Source of the DNA: CAZCQG01 sp964500775
Lineage (GTDB): Bacteria; Campylobacterota; Campylobacteria; Campylobacterales; CAZCQG01
Reading direction: 5' to 3'
Assembly (NCBI GenBank): GCA_964500775.1
Contig: CAZCQG010000023.1
Coordinates: 1 to 33,826 of the forward strand
DNA: 33,826 nt
The first letter of the stretch is position 1. Each line of letters begins with the position of its first letter. The position numbers and the translations under genes were made by a program. Under the pieces are notes generated by a model that had not been told where the DNA came from, did not search any database, and saw nothing but the letters and a program-made list of their open reading frames with translations. This document shows positions 8,218 to 16,666 of the stretch, in pieces.

Positions 8218-8937
8218 TTATTTTTTTATCTTCTTTAACACATTGTCAAAGTTGCTCAAAGAGATAAGATGTCCGTAAATCATATTTAACGCACCGCTTT
8301 TTGCGATGAGGAGTAATTTGTCGTCTTTGAGGGCATTGAGCGCTTCGATGTCTACCTGAAACAATCCGCTTATTCTATACTTTTGCCCCTCTTTCTCTAG
8401 ACCGATGTCTACGGGTTTCAATAGCTTTTCATCCATAATGATCTTTGCGGTGTTTTTCGCCATATCAAGCCCTTGGTAGGTTTTTTTCACAAAATCGATG
8501 ATATTGCCACCGAATTCGTTGAGTTCCCCTTTGTCATCTATAAATCTTTTGCCGTTCTTTTCATCGATCCCCTCGTACCCATAGTCAAACACTAAAGAAA
8601 ACACCTCTCCTGTTTGCATCACGGAAAACGGATAGGCGCGTATCGCCAAAGGGATATATCTGCCGCTATCCCAATCACCCGGTTTGTTTACGAACAAGTT
8701 CTCTTTCTCTTTTATACCGAGCAAACATACCGGAAGTGCGGCGACATCTTTACCCTCTTTTGTCTCTTTAAGGAAGAGAATCGGATAGTGCTTGCACGCC
8801 TCTTTTATTTCATCCACCGAAAGGGGCATAAAATGGGTCTGCTTTGCGAACTTGAAATTCATCACCGGAGAGATTTTCATCTCTTTATCTTGCTCTTTGT
8901 TAAGAGGCTTTGCATCTTTAAACATCGTTACTAGCAT
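8218..8937 (-). CDS. SapC-family protein
   Basis: 239 residues matching the SapC family (named from the surface-array locus of Campylobacter fetus). Characteristic stretches are FMPLSVDEI near residue 37, the central GDWDSGRYIPLAIRAYPF and the preceding LPVCLLGIKEKENLFV. No signal peptide or membrane helix is seen, so it is probably cytoplasmic. The biochemical role of the family is not established; links to S-layer export rest on gene neighbourhood. The ATG at 8937 is preceded by AAAGGA. It ends 10 bp before the CTG of the AAA ATPase gene, so the two are probably cotranscribed and may act together. No S-layer protein gene lies in this window. Confidence 0.82.
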   Translation of the reverse strand: MLVTMFKDAKPLNKEQDKEMKISPVMNFKFAKQTHFMPLSVDEIKEACKHYPILFLKETKEGKDVAALPVCLLGIKEKENLFVNKPGDWDSGRYIPLAIRAYPFSVMQTGEVFSLVFDYGYEGIDEKNGKRFIDDKGELNEFGGNIIDFVKKTYQGLDMAKNTAKIIMDEKLLKPVDIGLEKEGQKYRISGLFQVDIEALNALKDDKLLLIAKSGALNMIYGHLISLSNFDNVLKKIKK

Positions 8938-8962
8938 ACTTTTTCCTTTATGTTGAGTTTAT

Positions 8963-9883
8963 TTACAGATTTGTCGTCTCATGTTTGTGCTTATTGAGTC
9001 TTTGCTCTACCGTCTCATCGCTATCATCCACGGGGTCAAGATGGATATTTATCACCCATTCGCTCTCGCTATCTAGCGCGCGTATCTTGTCCTCTACCCT
9101 ATCGGAGACTTTGTGCGCCGCCATTAGCGAGAAAGATTCGTTAAATACTAAATGGACATCTACGAAATTATATTTTCCGGAGCGTCTTGTTTTGAGATAG
9201 TGGTAATCACTCAACTCTTGTTGTGATTCGATGATACTTTGTATCGCATCTACCGTCGCATCATCAAGTGCTACGTCCATCAACATCAAAACACCTTCTT
9301 TGATGAGCGTATACGCAGAATAGATGATATACACCGCTATCGCGCCCCCTATGATCGAATCGACAATCTCCAAGCCCGTCAATTTGATAAGAATTAAAGA
9401 GACGAGCACCGCACCGTTTGTGAGCATATCGGTTTTGTAGTGAAGTGCGTCGGATTTTATCACGAGCGAATTTGTTTTTTTTGCGACGAGATTGAGATAG
9501 GTGACCAAGAAAAAAGTAATAACAAACGAAACAATCATTACTCCGACCGATATTTCAATATCGCTTATAGGGGTATTAGCTAGAGCTTTTTTGACCGATT
9601 CGTATAAGATATAAAATCCCGAAATGGTAATGATCACACCCTCTATCACCGAAGCTATCGCCTCGATCTTCCCGCGACCGTAGTTAAACGTATCGTCGGC
9701 GGGTTTTTCGGAGTTTGCGACTGCAAAATAGTTAAAAAGTGAAACGGCGAGATCGAGTACGGAATCGACAGCCGATGCCAAAACCGCCACCGAGCCGCTC
9801 ATAAAACCTACGATAAGTTTAATAAGTGCGAGAAGCCCCGCTACGAGACTTGAAATAATCGTCGCTAATCTTTGTGCGCTCAA
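8963..9883 (-). CDS. Cation diffusion facilitator (CDF) metal exporter, FieF-like
   Basis: 306-residue inner-membrane metal/proton antiporter with six helices and a cytoplasmic C-terminal domain. Compared with E. coli FieF/YiiP, the transport site is intact (D40, D44, H148, D152), and the C-terminal site residues are present in HYLKTRRSG, VHLVF, AAHKVSD and NIHLDP. The loop site is lost: the FieF stretch PADDNHSFGHGK reads PADDTFNYGRGK, so both loop histidines are replaced (F66, R70). Zn2+ or Fe2+ is the expected substrate but cannot be decided. Start is a TTG at 9883 with AAGGA upstream. It lies 31 bp after the SDR gene and 25 bp before the sapC-like gene. Confidence 0.9.
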   Translation of the reverse strand: MSAQRLATIISSLVAGLLALIKLIVGFMSGSVAVLASAVDSVLDLAVSLFNYFAVANSEKPADDTFNYGRGKIEAIASVIEGVIITISGFYILYESVKKALANTPISDIEISVGVMIVSFVITFFLVTYLNLVAKKTNSLVIKSDALHYKTDMLTNGAVLVSLILIKLTGLEIVDSIIGGAIAVYIIYSAYTLIKEGVLMLMDVALDDATVDAIQSIIESQQELSDYHYLKTRRSGKYNFVDVHLVFNESFSLMAAHKVSDRVEDKIRALDSESEWVINIHLDPVDDSDETVEQRLNKHKHETTNL

Positions 9884-9914
9884 TATGTTCCTTGGGAGTT
9901 GATAAATTGTGTTT

Positions 9915-10622
9915 TTATTTTGCCCGAATTTTACTCAATGTTGGCTTTTTTATTATATCAAGCCCTTGCGTACGAAACGTCACATCCGTAGCGATAAAAG
10001 AATCTTTGTTTTCAAGCAGGAATCGAACATATTTCGCCAATGCTTTTGGATCGATGCAATTTTGCCCTTCGCGGTTTGGTTCAAAATCAAGCGTGTCGAA
10101 AAACGGCGTGTCGCACATATCGGGGTTGATGTTCACCACCCCTACTCCGCTTTTGCGCACCTCCTCGAAAAGGGAGAGCGAAAACGCCCGTAATCCCGCT
10201 TTGCTTGCGGTATAGAGGGCAGAAAAACGGGAATGGCGCGTCGCCTCCACGGAGGCTATATTGATTATCATCCCTTTTTGCTTTTTCAATCCGCGCAATA
10301 ACTCCGAGGTGAGCAGAATCGGGGCTTTGAGATTGACATTTATAAGCGAGGAGATTTTTTTCGCATCAATAGTTTCATGCGGTGCAAACACTCCGAATCC
10401 CGCCGAGTTCACCAACACGTCAAAATCTATATTCCCTATTTTTTTAAGCATTGCTTCAGTCGCTTTTTCATCGCTCAAATCACACTGTAAATATGTGCTG
10501 TGCTCGGAATCCTCTAGCTTTTTTCGACTAATGCCGTAAAGCGAATATCCCGATTCTATTAGCTCTTTTGCGATGGCTTTTCCGATGCCCGAAGTGATGC
10601 CTGTGATGAGTGTTTTTTTCAT
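9915..10622 (-). CDS. Short-chain dehydrogenase/reductase (SDR)
   Basis: 235-residue classical SDR oxidoreductase. The cofactor motif TGITSGIG is at residues 7-14, the NSAG motif near 72-75, and the catalytic Ser-Tyr-Lys set at S124, Y137 and K141 (YTASK). The C-terminal region after residue 180 follows the usual substrate-loop position, and the substrate cannot be predicted. The ISRKK stretch after beta-strand 2, with basic residues, hints at NADP(H) preference (inference). It is followed closely by the CDF exporter and preceded by an 88-bp gap after the RND pump, so it may be the first gene of its own unit. Confidence 0.88.
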   Translation of the reverse strand: MKKTLITGITSGIGKAIAKELIESGYSLYGISRKKLEDSEHSTYLQCDLSDEKATEAMLKKIGNIDFDVLVNSAGFGVFAPHETIDAKKISSLINVNLKAPILLTSELLRGLKKQKGMIINIASVEATRHSRFSALYTASKAGLRAFSLSLFEEVRKSGVGVVNINPDMCDTPFFDTLDFEPNREGQNCIDPKALAKYVRFLLENKDSFIATDVTFRTQGLDIIKKPTLSKIRAK

Positions 10623-10692
10623 AGGGATGATTGTATCGAAGTGGAATTAAGGTGTCTAATGAAAAATAAGCAATTTAGTATCTTGCGTTCAA

Positions 10693-10719
10693 GAGAGCAA
10701 GGGAGAACCCTTATCTCTC
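10693..10719 (-). terminator. Hairpin at the 3' end of the RND efflux operon
   Basis: A two-part stem, GAGAG/CTCTC outside and AAGGG/CCCTT inside around an AGAA (TTCT on the minus strand) loop, overlaps the pump stop codon. No U-run follows in the minus direction, so it may protect the mRNA end or assist termination rather than being a strong intrinsic terminator. Confidence 0.4.
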
Positions 10720-12375
10720 GATTTCAAAATCTGTTCGATACAAAAGGATAGGGACGAGTATCAACGAAACACCCACGGCGGCAAACGTACCTCCGATAAG
10801 GGCAACTCCCAATCCGCCGAATACGGCATCTCCCGCAAGCAAGGAGCTAGCGAGAATAATAGCACCCGCCGTCAAAAATATCGGTCTCGCTCTTGTCGCT
10901 GAAGCGATGGCGATTGCATCTACTTTACTCTCGCCGTGCTTATAGAGCGATTTGGCAAAGTCTATGAGCAAGAGTGAGTTTCTAGAGCTGATACCGATAA
11001 GGGCGATATAGCCGATGAGCGAGGTCGCCGTGAGGAAAAAGGTATGCTCGGTGAAAATATCCATCACCAAATGCCCGAAAATCACCCCGATGATAGAGAG
11101 GAAGCTCGCAAGTAGCACGATAGAACTCAGCGCAAAGCTTTTGTAGTAGACCACCATCAAAAGATAGATAAGCACGAGGGCTGCGATAAATGCGCCGCCA
11201 AGGTCGATGAAGGTATCTATCGTCACTTTCAGCTCGCCGTCCCAGACGAGGTCGAATTTCTCACCGCTCTTTTTATCGGTAAGGGTGAGGTTGAGATAGT
11301 CGCCCTCACCTACGTCATATTCACCTTTGAGCGTATCGCGGATCTTATCGCGCGCATCAAGGAGCGGATAGATTTGCGAGACCATATCGGTTTCTGCGAT
11401 GACTTGGGTAAAGTCGCTTAGATTCTTCGAAGAGATATATCTCCCTTTGGGTACTGCTTCGATACTCACGAGTTCAGAAAGCGGGATAAGCATCCCTTGG
11501 GGATTCATTAGTCCGATCTCTCGAAGTTTCATTCGCAACGTGTCTAGCTTGGCATCGCCAAAATTTAAAAACGATTCATCAAATCGCACCCTGATAGGAA
11601 TCTGCGCTATAGAATCGGGAGCATTTTTATACGCCGCATCGTACCCTTCAAAACTTGCATATAAAATCTTTTTTATCTGCGGCACTTGTATGCCTGAGCG
11701 CATCGCTTTTTCATAGTCGATGTTGAGTTTGTACCCTTGGAAAATCTCTCCTTTGAGCACATCCGCATCCACTAGCCCTTCGGTGGATTGGAAGATTCCG
11801 AGGATTTTCTCGGAGAGCTTCTCGCGAGCCTCTATACCGCCGCCGTAAAGCTCCGCCACCACCGATGCGAGTACAGGAGGACCTGCGGGAGCTTGGACGA
11901 ATTTGATATTTTCGCTGCCGTATTTTCCGCATGATTCCAAGGTTTTGATTCGCAAATCATGCACCGTCGCAAACGAGTACTGGCTCCGTTCGTGTTTATC
12001 GATAAGGTTGACGACTATTTGGGCGATATTCTCTCCGCTCTTAAAGCCCGAACCTTTTACCAGTCCACCCAAGCTCATCGGCGCACCCTCGCCGTAAAAA
12101 ACCTCTATGTCGCGTACGTCTTCGTGATGTTTTACGGTATCGACGATACACTGCGCCACCTCTTTTGTTACATTTTTTGCCGTGCTCTCATCGAGGTCTA
12201 TATAGATCTCAAACGTGTCGCTATCTTTTTCGGGGAGCATCTTTGCTAACACGAGTTTTGTAGGTAAAAGAGCGATGGAAAGGGCAAAAAGCACTACAAA
12301 TAAAATGATCGTAGTGCGGGTTTTGCCTGCATCCAATAAAATATCTTTGACGAATTTTTCAAAATCTTTCATCAT
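10711..12375 (-). CDS. RND efflux pump, C-terminal half (separate ORF)
   Basis: 554 residues equal to the second half of an RND permease: a first helix at about residues 23-44 (TM7), a periplasmic porter/docking domain, then TM8-12 from about residue 385. The TM10 motif GISSRNSLLLIDFAK has Arg where AcrB has Lys940. Together with the preceding ORF (521 residues) it makes one full-length pump of about 1075 residues. The ATG at 12375 overlaps the stop of the first half (ATGA), and GGAGG stands just before it, so separate but coupled translation is plausible. The alternative is a one-base frameshift in an originally single gene. Substrate unknown. Confidence 0.88.
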   Translation of the reverse strand: MMKDFEKFVKDILLDAGKTRTTIILFVVLFALSIALLPTKLVLAKMLPEKDSDTFEIYIDLDESTAKNVTKEVAQCIVDTVKHHEDVRDIEVFYGEGAPMSLGGLVKGSGFKSGENIAQIVVNLIDKHERSQYSFATVHDLRIKTLESCGKYGSENIKFVQAPAGPPVLASVVAELYGGGIEAREKLSEKILGIFQSTEGLVDADVLKGEIFQGYKLNIDYEKAMRSGIQVPQIKKILYASFEGYDAAYKNAPDSIAQIPIRVRFDESFLNFGDAKLDTLRMKLREIGLMNPQGMLIPLSELVSIEAVPKGRYISSKNLSDFTQVIAETDMVSQIYPLLDARDKIRDTLKGEYDVGEGDYLNLTLTDKKSGEKFDLVWDGELKVTIDTFIDLGGAFIAALVLIYLLMVVYYKSFALSSIVLLASFLSIIGVIFGHLVMDIFTEHTFFLTATSLIGYIALIGISSRNSLLLIDFAKSLYKHGESKVDAIAIASATRARPIFLTAGAIILASSLLAGDAVFGGLGVALIGGTFAAVGVSLILVPILLYRTDFEIER

Positions 12376-13937
12376 ACGCCTCCGTGCTTTTTACCGCCTA
12401 GCAATTTTTTCGCTAGGTAAGGGGTGAAAATATACGCTACAAAAAGCGATGCGAATAGCGCCACGGGGACGTTTGATGGGATCGGTTTCATAAACTGCCC
12501 CATCATCTTGCCAACGAAATACATCGGCACCATCGTAAGAATGATCGCCAAAGTAGCGATGTTCGTCGGTGCGCCGATCTCATCGGTCGCTTCGATAAGG
12601 AGATCATCGGTACTTAGATGCTCGTCATGATGCCCTTTGTGGAAATGTCTGTGGATATTTTCGATAACGATAATCGCCGCATCCACCAAGAGTCCGAGGC
12701 TTAGCAGAAATGCAAAAAGGGTGATACGATTTATCGTCTGATCGGTCAGATAGGCGATAAAAAGGGTCACGCCCAAAATCGCAGGAACGGTGAGGGTGAC
12801 GATGAGTGATTCTTTTAACCCCAATGCAAACACTAGAAGTACGGCGATAATGAGGATCGATATTTCCAAGTGGAATACGAGTTCGTTGACCGCTTCATCC
12901 GCACGCTTGCCGAAATCCCTCGTGACGGTAAACTCCACCCCCTCTTTTTGTAACACCTCTTTTTGGGTATCCAAAAACGCCAATACATCATTTGCGACAT
13001 TTACGGCATTGGAGGCTTTGAGTTTTGAGATAGTAAGGGTGACTTGTTCAAGTGCATCGCTCTCTTTATTCGGATAGATAAAAGCCCGTTTGTCGTTTTG
13101 GTAATCAAACCCTTTTTCGATTTTCGCTACGTCTTTCAGGTAGATGAGCGAGCCGCCGTAGTTTGCCACGATGATATTCTCGACATCTTTTTTATCTTTT
13201 ATGATGTCATCGCTCCCGAAAAGGGCGATTTTCCCCTCGTTGGTAGAAACATCGACATTGGGAATATCGTAATTCGCCGATTCGATAGCTTGAAGTAGCT
13301 GTCCCAAAGAGAGGTTGTAGGCTTTCAATCTATCGATGTCGACCATAGCGTTATACTGCTCTTTAAACGCCCCTTTCATATCGGTCACGGCGACATCTTT
13401 GAGTGCATTAAGCTTTTGCTGAATCTCATACACTTTTTTCGTGAGTTCCGTCTTGTCGTACCCTTTCTCTTTCGCATAAAACGCTACGGTAAGGATAGGA
13501 ATCACCGTATCTATATCAAGCGGTTTTATTAGCGGCTGCATCGCGTTTTTAGGGAGGAGGTCGAGGTTTTGCATCACCTTGTCGTAGAGTTTGAGATTCG
13601 AAGCCTCTTTATCCTCTCCGATATAAAACATCACATTTACGATTCCGACGTTATCGAGCGCCATACCGTAGATGTGCTCGACCTCTTTTATCTCTCGAAT
13701 CTTTCGCTCCAAAGGCTCTACGATGATATTTTTTATCTCATTCGCACTCGCACCCGGTAATGCGACGATGACACTCCCGCCGCTCACTTTTATTTGCGGA
13801 TCTTCTTCTCTAGGGGTGATCACCAAAGAGAGGTATCCGATGACGAGCAAAAAGATGCCGAGCACCATTGTAAGCGGTGAGTTTAAAAAATATTTCGCAA
13901 GCTTTCCTGCAATATCTTTAGGCTCATAGTTATTCAT
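12372..13937 (-). CDS. RND efflux pump, N-terminal half (separate ORF)
   Basis: 521 residues equal to the first half of an RND inner-membrane pump: TM1 at about residues 21-40, a porter domain, then TM2-6 from about residue 345 to the end. TM4 carries GLLVDAAIIVIEN (about residues 412-424): one Asp where drug pumps of the AcrB type have two, which resembles metal pumps such as CusA and other non-AcrB classes. Substrate therefore cannot be set. It ends GGKKHGGV, shortly after TM6, exactly at the natural link between the pump's halves. Its 5' end overlaps the adaptor gene by 8 bp. Proton-driven export with the adjacent adaptor and TolC-like channel is expected. Confidence 0.9.
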   Translation of the reverse strand: MNNYEPKDIAGKLAKYFLNSPLTMVLGIFLLVIGYLSLVITPREEDPQIKVSGGSVIVALPGASANEIKNIIVEPLERKIREIKEVEHIYGMALDNVGIVNVMFYIGEDKEASNLKLYDKVMQNLDLLPKNAMQPLIKPLDIDTVIPILTVAFYAKEKGYDKTELTKKVYEIQQKLNALKDVAVTDMKGAFKEQYNAMVDIDRLKAYNLSLGQLLQAIESANYDIPNVDVSTNEGKIALFGSDDIIKDKKDVENIIVANYGGSLIYLKDVAKIEKGFDYQNDKRAFIYPNKESDALEQVTLTISKLKASNAVNVANDVLAFLDTQKEVLQKEGVEFTVTRDFGKRADEAVNELVFHLEISILIIAVLLVFALGLKESLIVTLTVPAILGVTLFIAYLTDQTINRITLFAFLLSLGLLVDAAIIVIENIHRHFHKGHHDEHLSTDDLLIEATDEIGAPTNIATLAIILTMVPMYFVGKMMGQFMKPIPSNVPVALFASLFVAYIFTPYLAKKLLGGKKHGGV

Positions 13938-14721
13938 TGAGCATCACCTTGACGAACATTCCGGGATAAATTTCCGTTTGTGTACTATCTATCGGAATCT
14001 TCACTCTAAATTTATGCGTCATAGGGTTGGAATATGGGATGATGGAGGCGATAGCACTCTCTTGAGTGTGGTTTATCGCAGGAATCTCGATTTTTACTTT
14101 TTTCTCTTTTTTGACAAACGCTAAGTCGCTCTCCCCTATCTCGCAGACCACTTCGAGATTCTTCACCGCACTCACCATAAATGCCGGCATTCCGGGCATT
14201 GCCATCTCACCCTCTTTTACGTTTTTTGAGACGATTACGCCATCTATGGGCGACTTCACCGTGAGATAATTGTATTGATTCTTGAGCACTTCGAGCTGTT
14301 TTCTTGCTTGGATGACCTGTTTTTCCGAAATGTCGACAAGGTCTTTGAGATTCTTCTCGGCGACTTCTAACGTCTCTAGCTCATATTTTGAGATCATATC
14401 TTTTTCAAAAAGTCTTTTGTGACGCTCAAGGTTGAGCGCTACGTTTTGGTATTGGTTGCTGTACATATTCGCTTGCAACTCTGCTTGGGCGATTTGTAAT
14501 TCCACTTGTGTTTTTTGCGCGTCTATTTCCTTGCTGTCTATCTTGTAAAGGACTTGATTCTTTTTGACCTCATCCCCTTCTCTCACAAGCACCTCTTTGA
14601 CAAAACCCATATAACGGCTAGTGATCATCCTATCTCCAGCCGACTGCAATGAGCAGCTTAATTTAATCTCCTCGGCATGTAACAAAAGTGCCGAAAATAA
14701 CAATACAAATACCTTTATCAT
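13930..14721 (-). CDS. RND periplasmic adaptor (HlyD/membrane fusion family)
   Basis: Bridges the RND pump and the outer-membrane channel. From ATG 14721 the product has a signal peptide (MIKVFVLLFSALLLHA, then EEIKL), a lipoyl half-motif (YMGFVKEVLVREGDEVKKNQVLYKID as two adjoining pieces), a long alpha-helical hairpin at about residues 65-140, the second lipoyl half (VKSPIDGVIVSKNVKEGE) and a beta-barrel region. The start is supported by AAAGGAG 7 nt upstream; a TTG at 14742 would place seven basic residues before the signal peptide and overlap tolC. Length of 263 residues is short for the family, whose members usually also carry a membrane-proximal domain. Confidence 0.92.
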   Translation of the reverse strand: MIKVFVLLFSALLLHAEEIKLSCSLQSAGDRMITSRYMGFVKEVLVREGDEVKKNQVLYKIDSKEIDAQKTQVELQIAQAELQANMYSNQYQNVALNLERHKRLFEKDMISKYELETLEVAEKNLKDLVDISEKQVIQARKQLEVLKNQYNYLTVKSPIDGVIVSKNVKEGEMAMPGMPAFMVSAVKNLEVVCEIGESDLAFVKKEKKVKIEIPAINHTQESAIASIIPYSNPMTHKFRVKIPIDSTQTEIYPGMFVKVMLNE

Positions 14722-14725
14722 TTTT

Positions 14726-16096
14726 TTACTCCTTTGCTTCAAAGGATGCGTTGTATTCGATCACCCTTTTGTTTAAATTGTTTTTCGTATTGAGCAGCTC
14801 CAAAACCGCGCCCAAATGCTCGCTGTGTTTGATTAAGAGGTCGTTTATTGAGACGAGTTTTTCATCATAGCGCTCTTTATAGCTCTCATAAATAGCCTCT
14901 TTGAGTTCTAGTTCGGCTTCTCTATACTCCACTTCGGATTCTAGTTTTTTTATGTCGGTGAGTGCTTTTTCCATCGATAGTCTCGTGCCGCTTTTCGCCA
15001 TCTCGTAGTCGTTTTGTGCTTTGAGGCGTTGCACTCTCGCTTTCTCGTATTCGCTTAGATCTTTCAATCCGCTAAAGAGATTCCAACGCATCTCTACCCC
15101 TAGGGTAAAGTTATCGTGCATATCAAAGGTATTGTCGTATTTTCTAGCGGCATCGCCCGTCCTGTACATCGCTCCTACTTGCGGGAAAAAGCCGGCGGTT
15201 TTTATATCGACGTTTATCTCGCTCGCCTCAACACCTTTTTTCGCCATCATCACGTCAAAACTTTCATCCACCTCATGCTCTTTCACCTCTTGGGTGTTGC
15301 TCTCGCTCACGTTCACAATGTTTTTTACTCTTTGATTGAGCAGAAACGAAAGGTATTCATAGGAGAGGAGGATATTGTTGTCGATCTGCGAAAGATTTCT
15401 AACGATTCCGAGTTTTCTCGCACGCACTTCGAGCACATCGGTATTTTTCGCATATCCCTCTTTTTTAAACTCTTCGACATTGTAGAGAAGCTGATCGATA
15501 TTATCGGAGATGATGTTGAGTTTTGTTCTAAAATCGTTTAAAAGGGTAATGTCGAAAAAGACTTTCGTCACTTCGCTTTTGATGTATTGCTTCTCTTTTT
15601 GATAATCGACATCGGCTATTTCGGCTATCTTCTTTGCGGCATCCTTGTATCCGCTGATCATTCCGCCCGTAAATATCGGGAGCTTGTATTCCAAATAAGT
15701 CTCAAACATCCCTATGCTGTCCGGCTCATTGAGATTCTTGGGTACGGTAGCCAAAATATCCGCAGCACTCGCACCCGCACCCCATTTTGTCAAAAACTCA
15801 TCAAAACCAAAATCATTAAAGCTCACTTCACGCAAGCTTGCCTTCATACCAAATACTACACCGGGGTGATTTGAGCGTACATAATCCTGCACCAAGTCTA
15901 ATGTCCCGAAGTTCATTGAGTTTACAATATCTACATCTAGCTTCTTCTCTAAAACATAAAGTTCTTTTTTGTTTATTTGGAGATTCTCCTCTTCTGCTAT
16001 TTGAAGCGCTCGCTCCAAAGTCAGCGATTCTAAAGAATCGCCCGCATAAAGGGTGATGCTAAATATAAATAGTAAAAGCGTCGCACCTTTTTTCAT
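14726..16096 (-). CDS. TolC-like outer-membrane efflux channel
   Basis: 456 residues with a signal peptide (MKKGATLLLFIFSITLYAGD) and the repeated helical pattern of outer-membrane efflux proteins. SLESLTLERALQIAEEEN at the N-terminus is the typical start of an OEP repeat, and a second repeat with long coiled-coil helices runs through residues 330-450. It is the first gene of the efflux operon: 4 bp separate its stop from the adaptor ATG, followed by both pump ORFs. The ATG at 16096 follows a TAGGACA sequence, a modest ribosome site. Upstream, a 228-bp gap is shared with a divergent plus-strand gene; no clear repressor operator is visible there. Confidence 0.92.
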   Translation of the reverse strand: MKKGATLLLFIFSITLYAGDSLESLTLERALQIAEEENLQINKKELYVLEKKLDVDIVNSMNFGTLDLVQDYVRSNHPGVVFGMKASLREVSFNDFGFDEFLTKWGAGASAADILATVPKNLNEPDSIGMFETYLEYKLPIFTGGMISGYKDAAKKIAEIADVDYQKEKQYIKSEVTKVFFDITLLNDFRTKLNIISDNIDQLLYNVEEFKKEGYAKNTDVLEVRARKLGIVRNLSQIDNNILLSYEYLSFLLNQRVKNIVNVSESNTQEVKEHEVDESFDVMMAKKGVEASEINVDIKTAGFFPQVGAMYRTGDAARKYDNTFDMHDNFTLGVEMRWNLFSGLKDLSEYEKARVQRLKAQNDYEMAKSGTRLSMEKALTDIKKLESEVEYREAELELKEAIYESYKERYDEKLVSINDLLIKHSEHLGAVLELLNTKNNLNKRVIEYNASFEAKE

Positions 16097-16285
16097 TGTC
16101 CTACCTATATTTTTTTGCGTAATAATCGTCTAATTTTTATTAAAAGTAGCTAAAGTAAAATGAATTTAAGATATAAATTTTTGTTATTTATTAAAATTGT
16201 ATAAAATAGGGTGCTTCCCCCGATTTCAAACGCTGAATATATTGATTGTCGATAAAATACAATATTTTTTTAATCTTTATTGGGA

Positions 16286-16291
16286 TATGAT
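16286..16291 (+). promoter_or_regulatory. Candidate -10 box for the small exported protein
   Basis: TATGAT at 16286-16291 in an A/T-rich stretch, leaving a leader of about 27 nt before the ATG at 16325. A T-rich run lies where a -35 box would be, as in many Campylobacterota promoters. The rest of the 16097-16324 gap is plain A/T-rich DNA. Confidence 0.4.
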
Positions 16292-16324
16292 AAGTCTACA
16301 AATTACAAACTCAAAGGGGAAAAA

Positions 16325-16666
16325 ATGAACAAGTTCGTAAAACTCGTAGCGGCATCTTTTTTGGCGCTAGGACTACTCAGCAGTGCTGCGATGGCAGATG
16401 CGGATAAAGGTCAAAAGTATTATCTTAAAATATTCAAAGATAAGACCGGATTTAACGGCACAAAGTTTGCCGCAATGCACACACAAGCAGAGTGGGAAGA
16501 GCTATTTGCTAACGACGGTGCAGGTTTCATAAAAGAGTTCTCTGAAGCGTATCCTGCTCTAAAAGCATACCTAGAAGGTGATCAATTCAAAGAAAAAGTA
16601 ATGGAGCACATCAAAGATTTCGCTATCAAATACGCGAGCGATTCAGGTAACGTTCCTTCTTGCTAA
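16325..16666 (+). CDS. Small exported protein, unknown function, C-terminal GNVPSC
   Basis: 113 residues. A clear signal peptide (MNKFVKLVAASFLALGLLSSAAMA) leaves a mature protein of about 90 residues starting DADKGQKYYLK. The KGQKYY start and the general size recall small c-type cytochromes of Campylobacterota, but there is no CxxCH haem motif and the only cysteine is the last residue. It ends ...YASDSGNVPSC. I therefore make no functional call beyond periplasmic. The ATG is preceded by AAAGGGG; an earlier in-frame start at 16280 would mask the signal peptide. Its stop codon overlaps the stop of the convergent ftsI by three bases, leaving no room for a terminator between them. Confidence 0.8.
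   Translation: MNKFVKLVAASFLALGLLSSAAMADADKGQKYYLKIFKDKTGFNGTKFAAMHTQAEWEELFANDGAGFIKEFSEAYPALKAYLEGDQFKEKVMEHIKDFAIKYASDSGNVPSC

Noticed and set aside
16325..16666. c-type cytochrome call for the small exported protein
   Set aside because: No CxxCH is present and the only cysteine is at the C-terminus.
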